Shown one piece after another: positions 27,509 to 36,937 of a DNA stretch of 64,000 bases. Source of the stretch: an uncultured Bacilli bacterium (lineage in GTDB: Bacteria; Bacillota_I; Bacilli_A; RF39; UBA660); NCBI GenBank assembly GCA_934087065.1, contig CAKOIS010000005.1, forward strand, positions 13,066-77,065. The letters run 5' to 3'. Numbering within the stretch: the first letter of the stretch is position 1; every line of letters begins with the position of its first letter. The notes below the pieces were generated by a model. That model had not been told where the DNA came from, made no database searches, and saw only the letters and a program-made list of their open reading frames with translations. The position numbers were made by a program, and so were the translations under genes.

Positions 27509-28804
27509 GTGATGTTTATGTTTATAGATGAAGTAGTTATAACTGTTATAGGTGGACACGGAGGAGATGGGTGTACTAGTTTTAGACACGAGAAATTTGT
27601 TGAAATGGGTGGACCAGATGGTGGCAATGGTGGAAAAGGTGGAGATGTTGTTTTTGTTGCCGAAGAAGGCCTTAAAACTCTTATTGATTTAAGATATCAA
27701 AAGAAAATCAAAGGAGAAAAAGGAAATAACGGAAGTGGAGCATTAAGGACTGGTGCAAGTGGAAGTGATACTTTTATTAAAGTTCCTGTAGGTACAACTA
27801 TTACCGATATTGAAACTAATCTAATTATAGGAGACTTGACTAAACAAGGAGAAAAATGTGTAGTAGCTAAAGGTGGAAAAGGTGGAAGAGGTAACGCATC
27901 ATTTAAAAGCAATAAAGATAAAGCGCCTAAGATAAGTGAGCACGGAATGGCTGGAGAAGAAAGAAAGTTAAAGCTTGAGTTAAAACTTTTAGCTGATGTT
28001 GGACTAGTGGGCTTTCCAAGTGTAGGGAAAAGTAGCTTAATCAGTGTTATAAGTGCATCTAAACCAAAAATTGCAGACTACCATTTCACAACATTAACAC
28101 CAAACTTGGGTGTAGTATCAACTAAGAGTACTAGCTATGTAGTAGCTGACCTTCCAGGTATCATAGAAGGAGCATCAAATGGCGTTGGTTTAGGAGATAA
28201 ATTCTTAAAACACGCAAGTCGCTGTAAAATTGTTGCCTATGTAATAGACGCTTCATGTATAGAAGGAAGAGACTTAGTAAGTGAATATCAAATTTTATTA
28301 AATGAAGTAAAAAACTATAGTGAAAAACTATATAATAAGAAAAGTATAGTAATAGCTAATAAAATGGATATCTTTGGTAGTAAGGAAAATTTAGAAAACT
28401 TTAAAAAAGCATTCCCTGATGTAGAAGTACTAGAAACAAGTGCAGTTACGCACCTTGGAATAGAAGAACTAAAAAGTCGTCTAGGAGAACTTGTTTTATC
28501 TACTAATGAAGAAAATATGTATAGCGATGAAGAGTTTGAAAGCTATGTATTATATGAATTTAAAAACAAAAGACCATATAACATTACAAGAATAGATGAT
28601 CACACTTGGGTATTATCTGGAGAAAAACTAGAAAATTTACTTAAGAAAACAAGATTTAATAGTGATGAAGCACTACTTAAATTTGCAAGAAAACTAAAGA
28701 ACATGGGCGTTGATGACGAGTTAAAAACTATGGGTGCCAAAAGCGGGGACACAGTTAGAATATTAGATGTAGAGTTTGAGTTTAGTGAGAAACTTGACTA
28801 TTAA
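27509..28804 (+). CDS. obgE: GTPase Obg (CgtA)
   Basis: The 431-residue protein has the glycine-rich Obg fold (GGHGGDGCTSFRHEKFVEMG, GGPDGGNGGKGGDVVF), the G domain (GFPSVGKSSL, DLPGIIEGASNGVGLG, NKMD) and a C-terminal OCT domain. It supports 50S assembly and stress control. Start is uncertain between GTG 27509, ATG 27512 and ATG 27518; the last gives the family-like MFIDEVV, while AGGGA at 27496 is better spaced for the first two. It begins a cluster with yqeG, yqeH and mutL. Confidence 0.95.
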   Translation: MMFMFIDEVVITVIGGHGGDGCTSFRHEKFVEMGGPDGGNGGKGGDVVFVAEEGLKTLIDLRYQKKIKGEKGNNGSGALRTGASGSDTFIKVPVGTTITDIETNLIIGDLTKQGEKCVVAKGGKGGRGNASFKSNKDKAPKISEHGMAGEERKLKLELKLLADVGLVGFPSVGKSSLISVISASKPKIADYHFTTLTPNLGVVSTKSTSYVVADLPGIIEGASNGVGLGDKFLKHASRCKIVAYVIDASCIEGRDLVSEYQILLNEVKNYSEKLYNKKSIVIANKMDIFGSKENLENFKKAFPDVEVLETSAVTHLGIEELKSRLGELVLSTNEENMYSDEEFESYVLYEFKNKRPYNITRIDDHTWVLSGEKLENLLKKTRFNSDEALLKFARKLKNMGVDDELKTMGAKSGDTVRILDVEFEFSEKLDY

Positions 28805-28813
28805 GGAGGAGTT

Positions 28814-29338
28814 ATGATAGATAAGTTTGTACCTGATATGTTTTATCAAAGTATTTATAGAGTTGACTATGAAAAATTAAAAAGTATTGGAATTAAACTA
28901 ATAATATTTGATTTAGATAATACAATTGCAACCTATAGTGAAAGTATTCCTAGAAGTGAAGCTAAAGAATTAATTGATAAACTAAAAGAGATGGGTTTTA
29001 ATGTAATACTCATGAGTAACTCAAGTAAATCTAGAGTACTTCCTTTTAGAAATGCTTTAGAAATAGACTCATGCGCTGGTGCTAAAAAGCCTTTAACAAG
29101 TGGATACAAAAAAATAATGAAAGTATATCATCTTGACGCAAATAAAATAGCTTGTATAGGAGACCAATTAATCACTGATATATGGGGTGCTAATAAAATG
29201 GGAATGACTAGTATTTTAGTTAATCCTATGTCAAAAAAAGATAGAAAGATTACTTATATAAATAGATTTTTTGAAAAGATATTATTTAAAATAATGGATA
29301 AAGAAGAATTATTTAAGAAGAGGAATATGTATGAATAA
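28814..29338 (+). CDS. yqeG: YqeG-family HAD phosphatase
   Basis: 174 residues. HAD motif I is FDLDNTIATY, motif II MSNSSKSR, and the C-terminal GDQLITDIWGANKMGMTSILV is motif III/IV of the IIIA subfamily. The N-terminal PDMFYQSIYRVDYEKL is typical of YqeG. AAGGAGG precedes the ATG. It lies next to yqeH as in Bacillus, and its end overlaps the yqeH start by 8 nt. The substrate is unknown. Confidence 0.9.
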   Translation: MIDKFVPDMFYQSIYRVDYEKLKSIGIKLIIFDLDNTIATYSESIPRSEAKELIDKLKEMGFNVILMSNSSKSRVLPFRNALEIDSCAGAKKPLTSGYKKIMKVYHLDANKIACIGDQLITDIWGANKMGMTSILVNPMSKKDRKITYINRFFEKILFKIMDKEELFKKRNMYE

Positions 29339-30326
29339 AGTATGTATTGGATGTGGTAGTAAATTTCAAACTTTAGATAAAAATAAAGAAGGATACATTA
29401 ACCCTAAAGTTTATGATAAAGCTACACTTTGTGAAAGATGTTTTAAAATAAAATACTATGGAGAAACTTATGTAACAGATAATCCTAAAGATAAAACTAC
29501 ACTTATTAAAATGATAAATGACTCTAAAAAAAGTGTAGTCTATTTAGTAGATACTCTAACACTTAGTAAAGAGTCACTTAGTGTGATAGATTCACTTTCT
29601 AACAAAGTATATTTAGTACTCACTAAAAGAGATTTGCTACCAAAAAGTGTTAAAAACAGCAAATTAAAAGAATACATAAGTAACCTAACATTAATAAAAG
29701 ACGTGTTTGTAATAAGTGCTCTAAAAAATAATGGAGTAACTGAGTTATATAATGAACTTATTAAAAATAATGAAAAAAGTGTTTATGTAATAGGCTACAC
29801 TTCAAGCGGAAAATCTACATTTATTAACAAGTTACTTAGGATTAATGGTAAAAGTGGTAACATTACTACAAGTAGTTTACCTAACACAACACTAGAATGC
29901 ATTAATATTAAGTTAAACGATAAACTTACACTAATAGATACTCCAGGTTTTGTAAGTGAAAACTCTTCATATAACTTTATAGATGTTGATATATATAAGA
30001 AATTGCTACCTAAAAGTGTTATCAAACCTAAAGTATACACTATAAAAAAGGACTTCATGATAATTCTAGGAGATATACTTAGAATAGAAAACAATAGTAA
30101 TGAAGACGTTAATTTAGTGTTTTACTTTAAAAATGAGATTAAACTTAATAAAATGAGAAGTATTAGAAATGAATTATTAAAAGATAAAGATAAACTTGAT
30201 GTTAAAGTAAGTGATAAAGACATTATTTTAGAAGGTCTTGGCTACATAAAAGTAGTAAAAGATGCTAATTTAACAATGTACACTTTAAATAAAAAAATGA
30301 TTAGTATTAGAAATAAAATGATATAG
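29331..30326 (+). CDS. yqeH: Ribosome biogenesis GTPase YqeH
   Basis: 331 residues. The N-terminal zinc finger (CIGCG near residue 5 and CERCF near residue 34) is followed by a circularly permuted G domain: TKRDLLP (G4), SALKNNG (G5), then GYTSSGKSTFINKLL (G1) and DTPGF (G3). The C-terminal domain is the usual one. YqeH acts in 30S subunit assembly. It overlaps yqeG and is followed 8 nt later by mutL. Confidence 0.95.
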   Translation: MNKVCIGCGSKFQTLDKNKEGYINPKVYDKATLCERCFKIKYYGETYVTDNPKDKTTLIKMINDSKKSVVYLVDTLTLSKESLSVIDSLSNKVYLVLTKRDLLPKSVKNSKLKEYISNLTLIKDVFVISALKNNGVTELYNELIKNNEKSVYVIGYTSSGKSTFINKLLRINGKSGNITTSSLPNTTLECINIKLNDKLTLIDTPGFVSENSSYNFIDVDIYKKLLPKSVIKPKVYTIKKDFMIILGDILRIENNSNEDVNLVFYFKNEIKLNKMRSIRNELLKDKDKLDVKVSDKDIILEGLGYIKVVKDANLTMYTLNKKMISIRNKMI

Positions 30327-30334
30327 AGGTAATT

Positions 30335-32110
30335 ATGGGACTAATAAAAGTAATGGATGAAAACCTATCTAACAAAATTGCAGCTGGGGAAGTTGTAGAA
30401 AAAGTTAGCAGTGTTGTAAAAGAACTTGTAGAAAATTCACTTGATGCAGGCAGCACTAATATTGAAGTAAGCCTAGTGGATGCTGGAATAAAAGAAATTA
30501 AAGTAATAGATAATGGTAAAGGAATGGACAAAAGTGACGCAGTACTTGCTTTTACACCACACGCGACTAGTAAGATAAAAAACGAAAATGATTTGTTCTT
30601 CATTAATACCCTAGGTTTTAGGGGAGAAGCTCTTCCTTCAATTGCAAGTGTAAGTGAAGTAGTACTTGATACTAGTAATGGAATAGATAGTACTTTAGTT
30701 AATATAAAAGGTGGAACACTTCTTTCAAAAACAGAAGGCACAATGTCTAAAGGAACTAAGGTAGTTGTAAAAAACTTATTTTATAATACTCCAGCTAGAC
30801 TTAAATTTTTAAAAAGTTATTATACAGAATTAAATGGAGTAGTTAACTTAATAGAAAAGCTTGCCTTAAGCCACCCTGAAGTTAGCTTTAAACTTAATAG
30901 TGATAATAAAGACATGATTAGTACAAGTGGAAGTAATGACTTACTTAAAACAATTCACGAAATATACGGATACAACGTAAGTAAAAACATGGTTTATATT
31001 GAAGGAAGTAACAGCGACTATGACATTAATGGTTATGTTAGTAATATTAATATAGTTAAAAGTACCAAAAAAGATATGATTATCTTAGTAAACGGAAGAA
31101 TTGTAAATAATAGCTATGTAAATAAAGTAATAAAAGACGCATACCATACATACTTAGCTGTAGACAAATACCCTATAGTGGTAATAAACATATTAGTAGA
31201 CCCAACTATAGTAGACGTTAATATCCATCCTACTAAACAGGATATAAAGTTTAGTAAAATGGACACACTAGAAGATATACTATTTAGTACCATAAGAGAC
31301 AGGTTAATGAATATAAACAATATATTTAAAGCATATGACGAAACAGATAACTATGTTAGTAATGAATACTCTTCTGGTGTAGACTACTCTGTAAACGAAG
31401 ATTTAGTAGTGAATACTCCTAGTGTAGAAAAACCTATAATAGAAGAAAATAAAATGAATTTTCTTATGAATGAAGACACTACTGGATATGAAACTGTACT
31501 AGATACTAATTTAGAAGAAGAAAAACCAAGTTTGCTTCACCCAATTGGACTTGCTATGGGAACATACTTGTTTGCAACAGACGAAAGTTGTGTCTACATG
31601 ATAGATATACATGCTGCTAATGAAAGAATAAATTATGAAAAACTACTAAATGCTTTAAAAGAAGATACTGTTAGTACTACTAGTATGTTATTTCCTATTA
31701 CGATAGAATTTACTAAAAATGAATATATGATTATAGAAAGAGAAAAAGACTTTATACTTAGTTTAGGCATTAAGTTTAGTGAGTTTGGAGTAAACACAAT
31801 AAGAGTATATGAGCACCCTACATACTTTAGAGAAGGCTATGAAGAAGAAAGTTTAAGAAGAGTATTTGACCTTATTGTAAGTATGGATAAAAAGTTTGAC
31901 AGAGTTAAATTTAACGAACAACTAGCAATAAACTTATCTTGCAAAATGAGTGTAAAAGCAAACACCTTCATTGGGCCACTTGAACAAGAAACACTATTAA
32001 AAAGACTATTTAAGTGTGAATTTCCTTATACTTGTCCTCATGGAAGACCAACTATTATAAAATACACTAAATATGAATTAGAAAAACTATTTAAAAGAGT
32101 AAATGCATAA
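30335..32110 (+). CDS. mutL: DNA mismatch repair protein MutL
   Basis: 591 residues. The N-terminal GHKL ATPase has KIAAGEVVEKVSSVVKELVE, DNGKGMDKSD, TPHATSKI, GFRGEALPSIASVS and PARLKFLK. The C-terminal endonuclease-type domain has DIHAANERINYEKL, where the usual DQHAAxERxxYE motif carries Ile instead of Gln at position 2, and CPHGRPTIIKYT. The length fits the family. mutS is not adjacent, and miaA lies nearby downstream as in many Firmicutes. Confidence 0.95.
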   Translation: MGLIKVMDENLSNKIAAGEVVEKVSSVVKELVENSLDAGSTNIEVSLVDAGIKEIKVIDNGKGMDKSDAVLAFTPHATSKIKNENDLFFINTLGFRGEALPSIASVSEVVLDTSNGIDSTLVNIKGGTLLSKTEGTMSKGTKVVVKNLFYNTPARLKFLKSYYTELNGVVNLIEKLALSHPEVSFKLNSDNKDMISTSGSNDLLKTIHEIYGYNVSKNMVYIEGSNSDYDINGYVSNINIVKSTKKDMIILVNGRIVNNSYVNKVIKDAYHTYLAVDKYPIVVINILVDPTIVDVNIHPTKQDIKFSKMDTLEDILFSTIRDRLMNINNIFKAYDETDNYVSNEYSSGVDYSVNEDLVVNTPSVEKPIIEENKMNFLMNEDTTGYETVLDTNLEEEKPSLLHPIGLAMGTYLFATDESCVYMIDIHAANERINYEKLLNALKEDTVSTTSMLFPITIEFTKNEYMIIEREKDFILSLGIKFSEFGVNTIRVYEHPTYFREGYEEESLRRVFDLIVSMDKKFDRVKFNEQLAINLSCKMSVKANTFIGPLEQETLLKRLFKCEFPYTCPHGRPTIIKYTKYELEKLFKRVNA

Positions 32111-32136
32111 AAAGAGTAATGTATAAAATAAAGTAC

Positions 32137-32165
32137 TTGATTTAATTAGTAAAATTTGTTATAAT
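32137..32165 (+). promoter_or_regulatory. Promoter of an orphan small RNA
   Basis: TTGATT (32137-32142) and TATAAT (32160-32165), 17-nt spacer, downstream of mutL and pointing to no plus-strand gene before 33335. Confidence 0.6.
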
Positions 32166-32171
32166 TAAATT

Positions 32172-32300
32172 GTCTTAAATGACATATAATATTAATGGAC
32201 AAACAAAAAGAGTAGTACCAAGCTTTGGGATGTTAGGTGTTCACTCAGTCCAATAATTGACGTAGGAACACCGTCTCAGTAGTTGATACGGTGTTCTTTT
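32172..32300 (+). ncRNA. Candidate orphan structured small RNA
   Basis: About 129 nt lie between the promoter at 32137 and a strong terminator (GAACACCGT at 32266-32274 pairing with ACGGTGTTC at 32288-32296, then TTTT). GGTGTTC at 32236-32242 can pair with the same GAACACC, so two mutually exclusive hairpins are possible. No ORF with a ribosome site fits. It does not match the T-box, SRP or 6S patterns I know. The 3' end touches the stop of the minus-strand gene at 32299. Confidence 0.5.
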
Positions 32301-33201
32301 ACATTTTATGTTTTTCGGTTTCTGTGGTTAAGTGTTTAATTACATCTAATTGCATTTGTTTTCCATATAAAAGTTCTTCACGAGACAAATTCAAACTATC
32401 AGCTATATCATAAATTAACCATTCATTATTGCATTCACTTTTTCTTACAATTTCTAAAAATACTTGTACAGCTTGAGCTCTTGACAGATTAAATTTCTTA
32501 GCTATAGTTTCCATACATCCTCTTACAAATAAATATGAAGATATATAAGATAATCTAAATGAACAAGATTTATAACTTGAAATCTTCTCTATACCATATG
32601 TATTATCATTTTCTGAAACAAGTATTTCTTCTGCACTTAGAATTTGTTCTTCACTTAAATTTAATAATATGTTTTTATGCTCGGTGAAAACTTCTTCTAA
32701 ATTTAACGCATATAATGGTAATGCTTCAGCAAACCCTTCGCTAATAATTAAATCTTTACTAAAAAACTGACTATGTACTATATGTGATAACTCATGAATT
32801 TCATTTTCAATTTTAGAAATTCCTATTTCTTTAAGTTCCTTGTTTTCTAACATATTTTGACTTAGCCCATAAGCCCATGAAAAGCCATCTAAGTCATAAC
32901 ACATTACTGGCTTTCCTCCGCCTTTTCCATTATCAAATTTTTTTGGAATATTTAAAAGTTCTCCATAATTTTCATCTGGTACAATATAAACATATAATAT
33001 AGGGTGTGCATTTGCTGGATATTTAATTCCAAGAGTATTTATCATTTCTAAACATTTACTCATGTTATTTAAATACTCATTATAGCTACCATTATCATAT
33101 TTAATTGCTAATTCTTTAGATAATCTAACTTTTATTGCACTACTAAAAACTCTTAGTTCTGAATTCTTAATATATTCTCTCATTTTATTTTTTTCGTACA
33201 T
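32299..33201 (-). CDS. HExxH putative zinc metallopeptidase
   Basis: 300 residues. The ATG at 33201 follows GGAGGT; the in-frame ATG at 33216 overlaps that site and is not used. The core has ENEIHELSHIVHSQFF (HExxH) and, about 20 residues later, IISEGFAEALPLYALN, where the Glu is a plausible third zinc ligand, as in gluzincins. No signal peptide is seen. It is a different family from the proteins at 1-645 and 4474-5307. It has its own promoter (33223-33251). The substrate is unknown. Confidence 0.75.
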   Translation of the reverse strand: MYEKNKMREYIKNSELRVFSSAIKVRLSKELAIKYDNGSYNEYLNNMSKCLEMINTLGIKYPANAHPILYVYIVPDENYGELLNIPKKFDNGKGGGKPVMCYDLDGFSWAYGLSQNMLENKELKEIGISKIENEIHELSHIVHSQFFSKDLIISEGFAEALPLYALNLEEVFTEHKNILLNLSEEQILSAEEILVSENDNTYGIEKISSYKSCSFRLSYISSYLFVRGCMETIAKKFNLSRAQAVQVFLEIVRKSECNNEWLIYDIADSLNLSREELLYGKQMQLDVIKHLTTETEKHKM

Positions 33202-33222
33202 TTTCTTTACCTCCATGATTAA

Positions 33223-33251
33223 ATTATACTTTGTTTTATAAGGAGGGTCAA
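33223..33251 (-). promoter_or_regulatory. Promoter of the 32299-33201 gene
   Basis: Minus strand TTGACC (33246-33251) and TATAAT (33223-33228), 17-nt spacer. Confidence 0.65.
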
Positions 33252-33272
33252 GTGAAAAATACTCCTAAACAC

Positions 33273-33301
33273 TTGAAAATATAAGACTTTTCGTATATAA
33301 T
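33273..33301 (+). promoter_or_regulatory. Promoter of miaA
   Basis: TTGAAA (33273-33278) and TATAAT (33296-33301), 17-nt spacer; divergent from the promoter at 33223. Confidence 0.65.
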
Positions 33302-33334
33302 TTAAATATAATTATTTAATTAGGTGGTGTTATC

Positions 33335-34345
33335 ATGTTTAATTTATTTAAAAAGAAGAAAGTAAGTGGACCGGTAAAAGATGAAGCATATTATAGAAGT
33401 TATGACGCTTACGAAGATGAAGAAGATATTTACTTTGAAAAAAGAAATAATCAAAAAGCAAGAGTATTTTTAGTTATGGGACCAACTTGTAGTGGTAAAA
33501 CTAAAGTGAGTATTGAAATAGCTAAGAAGTTTAACGCTGAAATAATAAATGCAGACAAAGAACAAATGTACAAGCATCTTAATATAGGTACTGCTAAAGT
33601 AACTAAAGAAGAAATGAAAGGTATAAAACATCATTTGATAGATTTTCTTGATTTAAGAAGTAACTATACAGTAAGAGATTATCAAAGAGATGGTAGAAAG
33701 ATACTAGACGAGTTATTAGACCAAGGAAAAAATGTTGTTGTAGTAGGTGGCTCAGGACTATATATAAAAGCACTTTTATTTGACTATAGATTTCCTGAAG
33801 AAGACCCAGAATTTTATCCTGAATGTGAAAATTTTGATAATGGATACTTAAAAACGAAAGCAACACAATTTGAACCTTTTACTGAAGTACACGTTAATAA
33901 TAGACGTAGACTTGAAAGAATATTTACTCGTGTATTTGCATCTAAAGAGCGTATTCATAATAACTGCGGTAAAAATCTTCCTTTATATGATATTGACTAT
34001 GTAGAATTATGTCCAGAAAGAGAAGAGTTATATGATAGAATTAATAAAAGAGTAGACCAGATGTTTAAGAGTGGTCTAGTAGAAGAAGTAAAAAAATATA
34101 AAAGATATCCAAAACTTAAAACAATAATTGGATATAAAGAAACACTACAGTATTTAAAAAATGAAATAACTTTAGAAGAATGCAAAACACTAATAAAAAG
34201 AAATACTAGACATTATGCAAAAAGACAAATGACATGGTTTAGAACACAATTTATGGAAAGTGCATCCTATAGTGTTGACTACAAACATTTTAATTACTCA
34301 ATAGAAAGGATCCTAAGATGTTTAGGACCCCTCAACAAAAAATGA
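33335..34345 (+). CDS. miaA: tRNA dimethylallyltransferase with N-terminal extension
   Basis: 336 residues. The P-loop GPTCSGKTKVSIEIAKKF is at about residue 49, followed by INADKEQMYKHLNIGTAKVT, HHLIDFLDL, VVGGSGLYIKALLFDYRF and RNTRHYAKRQMTWFR, all MiaA landmarks. The enzyme adds dimethylallyl to A37 of tRNAs that read U-starting codons. About 45 charged residues precede the usual start (FNLFKKKKVSGPVKDEAYYR and so on), an unusual extension. The 3' end overlaps the convergent gene at 34322 by 24 nt. Confidence 0.92.
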   Translation: MFNLFKKKKVSGPVKDEAYYRSYDAYEDEEDIYFEKRNNQKARVFLVMGPTCSGKTKVSIEIAKKFNAEIINADKEQMYKHLNIGTAKVTKEEMKGIKHHLIDFLDLRSNYTVRDYQRDGRKILDELLDQGKNVVVVGGSGLYIKALLFDYRFPEEDPEFYPECENFDNGYLKTKATQFEPFTEVHVNNRRRLERIFTRVFASKERIHNNCGKNLPLYDIDYVELCPEREELYDRINKRVDQMFKSGLVEEVKKYKRYPKLKTIIGYKETLQYLKNEITLEECKTLIKRNTRHYAKRQMTWFRTQFMESASYSVDYKHFNYSIERILRCLGPLNKK

Positions 34346-35209
34346 GTTATCAAAGTTATGCTCTTTAGTATCTAAACTAAGGAGTTTTTCTTTTGTTATT
34401 AAAAAGTAATTATCTCTATATCTATTATTATCTATGTCATCCCAAGTAAGATCAAGATGTAACCAATTATTATCTAAATAAACTAAATTCCACACATGAT
34501 TAGTACTGCTTATTTTTAAATTAGGAATATTAAATTTATCAAGAAATAATGCCATCGCGTCAGAGTACCCACTACAAACTGCATGACCTAAAATTAACGA
34601 ACCATAAGCACTAGTAGTATCTAAATTATCACTTTCACTATCATATACAGTATTACTTAAAATATAATTATGTACTTTCTCAATTATTTCTCTATCACTT
34701 AAATTTTCAACATTTAACTCAGTAATAACTTTATTTACCTTATTATCTAAAACTTTGATTTTCTCGTCATCATATTTAGGCGTAACGCTTATTTTAATTT
34801 CTCTTGTACTAGAAATAGTAGTCTTAATATTTTCAAAACTATTAAATGGGCTAATATAATTATTAATATTACTCATAAGTGTATTGTCATTACCAACAGT
34901 TTCAACATCATCCATACACGTTTTATATTCCTTAGGACAATAGAAAGTAAATTCTTTCCAACCATTATTTAACACATTAAAATAAATATTAATAATATCA
35001 TCTTTAGTATAAGGAATGTAATTAATGTTATAGTTAAAATTAACATAATTATATTCTCTCTTAAAGTTATTTGCTTCTTTTATAGTAACTTTTTCATTAC
35101 TAACAAGTAAATCAGTAAAAAATTCGCTTATAGTATCTATATTTCTATAAACTAATAGTATAACTAAAATTAATAAAATTGTATATATTATATCTCTTAT
35201 CTTTTTCAT
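34322..35209 (-). CDS. Membrane-anchored transglutaminase-like protein
   Basis: 295 residues. One N-terminal membrane segment (IIYTILLILVILLVY) is followed by an extracytoplasmic domain. The transglutaminase-like core has AVCSGYSDAMALFLD (Cys), NHVWNLVYLDNNW (His) and LHLDLTWDD (Asp), giving the full Cys-His-Asp triad. Such domains act as cysteine proteases or crosslinkers; the substrate is unknown. A promoter (TTGCTA and TATAAT, 17-nt spacer) lies upstream on the minus strand. Convergent with miaA. Confidence 0.85.
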   Translation of the reverse strand: MKKIRDIIYTILLILVILLVYRNIDTISEFFTDLLVSNEKVTIKEANNFKREYNYVNFNYNINYIPYTKDDIINIYFNVLNNGWKEFTFYCPKEYKTCMDDVETVGNDNTLMSNINNYISPFNSFENIKTTISSTREIKISVTPKYDDEKIKVLDNKVNKVITELNVENLSDREIIEKVHNYILSNTVYDSESDNLDTTSAYGSLILGHAVCSGYSDAMALFLDKFNIPNLKISSTNHVWNLVYLDNNWLHLDLTWDDIDNNRYRDNYFLITKEKLLSLDTKEHNFDNSFFVEGS

Positions 35210-35320
35210 AATTAAATTATATATTAAATTTACAAGTATAGCAAGTATAAAAATAAAAAGTGTAAAACTTCTTTACTTTAAAGATAAATAAATATATAAT
35301 TAAAGTGTGAGGTAATAAGT

Positions 35321-36016
35321 ATGAATGAGGTATTAAGTAAAAATAATTATAGGAAGTTATTAGTGGAAAATGAAGTAACCGTTTTTAATAATGAAGAAGA
35401 AGTTACTTTTAATGCTGATAATAAAGAGAAAGAAGAAGTAGTTGATTTCTTTCTAAGAAACCATAGAGTTAATGTTATGAAAGTAGGTTTAAAAGACTAT
35501 ACTTTTACATCTGCTAGTGCTTGTATAGATAATTATAATAAAAACTTAGTTAATCTTATAAGTGATGCTAGTATGAAGTTAGGTATTAGTACAAACATAT
35601 CATTAAAGATAAAAGCTATTAAAAAGTTTTATAACGATAGATTATATAGTTTATATAAGAGCAATGCTAACAAAGTAAGAATAGTAATGGGTTATAACAC
35701 ATCAAAATATATTACTTTATTTGATAAACTATTAATAGAAGTACTAAATAACAAATTAGATTTATCTTTTATATATGAATATATTTCTAGCTTAACAAAA
35801 GGAGATAAATTAGAAATCAAATATAAAGAAATATATTGGTTTCCACTTGAACCAGATAGAACTAGAGGGTACAGTAACATGCCTTACATAACAGGTTTAA
35901 CAAAAGTAGTAGAGTTTGATAACATATTACTACCTTATATGGAAAGACTAGTTAACGAATATAATAGTGAATTAAATAAATTTAATACGTTACAATTTAA
36001 ACTAAAAGAATTTTAA
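35321..36016 (+). CDS. Hypothetical protein (231 aa)
   Basis: A soluble, mostly helical protein beginning MNEVLSKNNYRKLLVENEVT after GTGAGGT. No signal, membrane segment or known motif is seen. A promoter TTTACT/TATAAT (17-nt spacer) precedes it. It is 14 nt upstream of the membrane gene 36031-36690 and is probably co-transcribed. Function is unknown. Confidence 0.7.
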   Translation: MNEVLSKNNYRKLLVENEVTVFNNEEEVTFNADNKEKEEVVDFFLRNHRVNVMKVGLKDYTFTSASACIDNYNKNLVNLISDASMKLGISTNISLKIKAIKKFYNDRLYSLYKSNANKVRIVMGYNTSKYITLFDKLLIEVLNNKLDLSFIYEYISSLTKGDKLEIKYKEIYWFPLEPDRTRGYSNMPYITGLTKVVEFDNILLPYMERLVNEYNSELNKFNTLQFKLKEF

Positions 36017-36030
36017 AAGGGTGTGAATTT

Positions 36031-36690
36031 ATGAATATACTAATGGATTTTGTATTTTTTAGTATTATTGGTTTTATAAGTGAAGTTATTTACTGCAGCT
36101 TAAACAAAAGAAAAAGTGGTAAAGCTCTTTATGGTCCATGGTGTCCATTATATGGTTTAGGTGGTTTATTAATTATAAGTGTAGTTAGTCATGTGCCTGA
36201 AAATATGTTCATCATATATTTAGTAAGCGTACTAGTATCAAGCTTTACTGAATACTTAGTAAGTGTTGTATTAGAAATGATTTTTGATATGAAATGGTGG
36301 GACTATAGTTTTAAAAAGTTTAACTTAAATGGTAGAATTTGCTTAGAAAACTCACTATTATTCGGTGTCCTAGGTATTCTAATATTTTACTTCTATTTAC
36401 CACTTAAAGTTTATATGATAAGTATATGTGACCCACTTTTACTAAAGATTATAGTGTATTTACTATTTACAGCAATGTGTATTGATGGGGTTATAACTAT
36501 AATTGAAGCATTTGAGGTTAAATATAGATATCAACTTATAAAGAAAATTGGACTTAATAACAAAGATAAACTAAAGAGCAAACTTGCTAAATTAAAAAGT
36601 TCATTTAACTTTAAAAGACTTATCTATGAATTTGATTTTGATAATAAAGAGAAGATTAAGTTTTTAAAGAAATTTTATAAGAAGAAATAA
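36031..36690 (+). CDS. CmpB-type putative ABC transporter permease (PF06541-like) membrane protein
   Basis: 219 residues with five or so hydrophobic segments. The N-terminal FFSIIGFISEVIYCSLNKRK and YGPWCPLYGLGGLLII are the hallmarks of the family annotated as putative ABC transporter type IV (CmpB-like). The C-terminal 50 residues are strongly basic and cytoplasmic. No ATPase is nearby, so the transporter role is not supported by context. Confidence 0.8.
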   Translation: MNILMDFVFFSIIGFISEVIYCSLNKRKSGKALYGPWCPLYGLGGLLIISVVSHVPENMFIIYLVSVLVSSFTEYLVSVVLEMIFDMKWWDYSFKKFNLNGRICLENSLLFGVLGILIFYFYLPLKVYMISICDPLLLKIIVYLLFTAMCIDGVITIIEAFEVKYRYQLIKKIGLNNKDKLKSKLAKLKSSFNFKRLIYEFDFDNKEKIKFLKKFYKKK

Positions 36691-36844
36691 TAAAAAACTA
36701 AGTTTATACATAATTGAATGAACTTAGTAACTTAAAATTCTAAGCATTGTGACTTATAAAATTTATCAATATTTAAAATTGTACTTGAAAAATAGTACTT
36801 TTTTTGATAAGATTATCTTGTAATAAAGATAGGAAGTGAAGTAC

Positions 36845-36904
36845 ATGAAAATTAACTCTTTGGTACAAAATAAAGTACAAAATGGGGGGGGGTTATTTAA
36901 ATAG
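36845..36904 (+). CDS. Leader peptide of cassette C (short form)
   Basis: MKINSLVQNKVQNGGGLLFK, stop TAG 36902-36904 just past the run of nine G. With eight G the frame would continue as GGGYLNSINNYSF and so on, to a TAA at 36948-36950 in the terminator loop. It is therefore the predicted off state. Confidence 0.5.
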   Translation: MKINSLVQNKVQNGGGLFK

Positions 36905-36937
36905 TATAAATAACTATAGTTTTTCATGTGCAATTAA

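Noticed and set aside
32172..32300. T-box or other known riboswitch
   Set aside because: AGAGTAGTACC is only loosely like the T-box sequence, and no amino-acid gene follows on the plus strand.
36884..36892. G-runs as sequencing or assembly errors only
   Set aside because: Run length may be uncertain by one, but four independent loci carry the run at the same place with conserved flanks, so the run itself is real.
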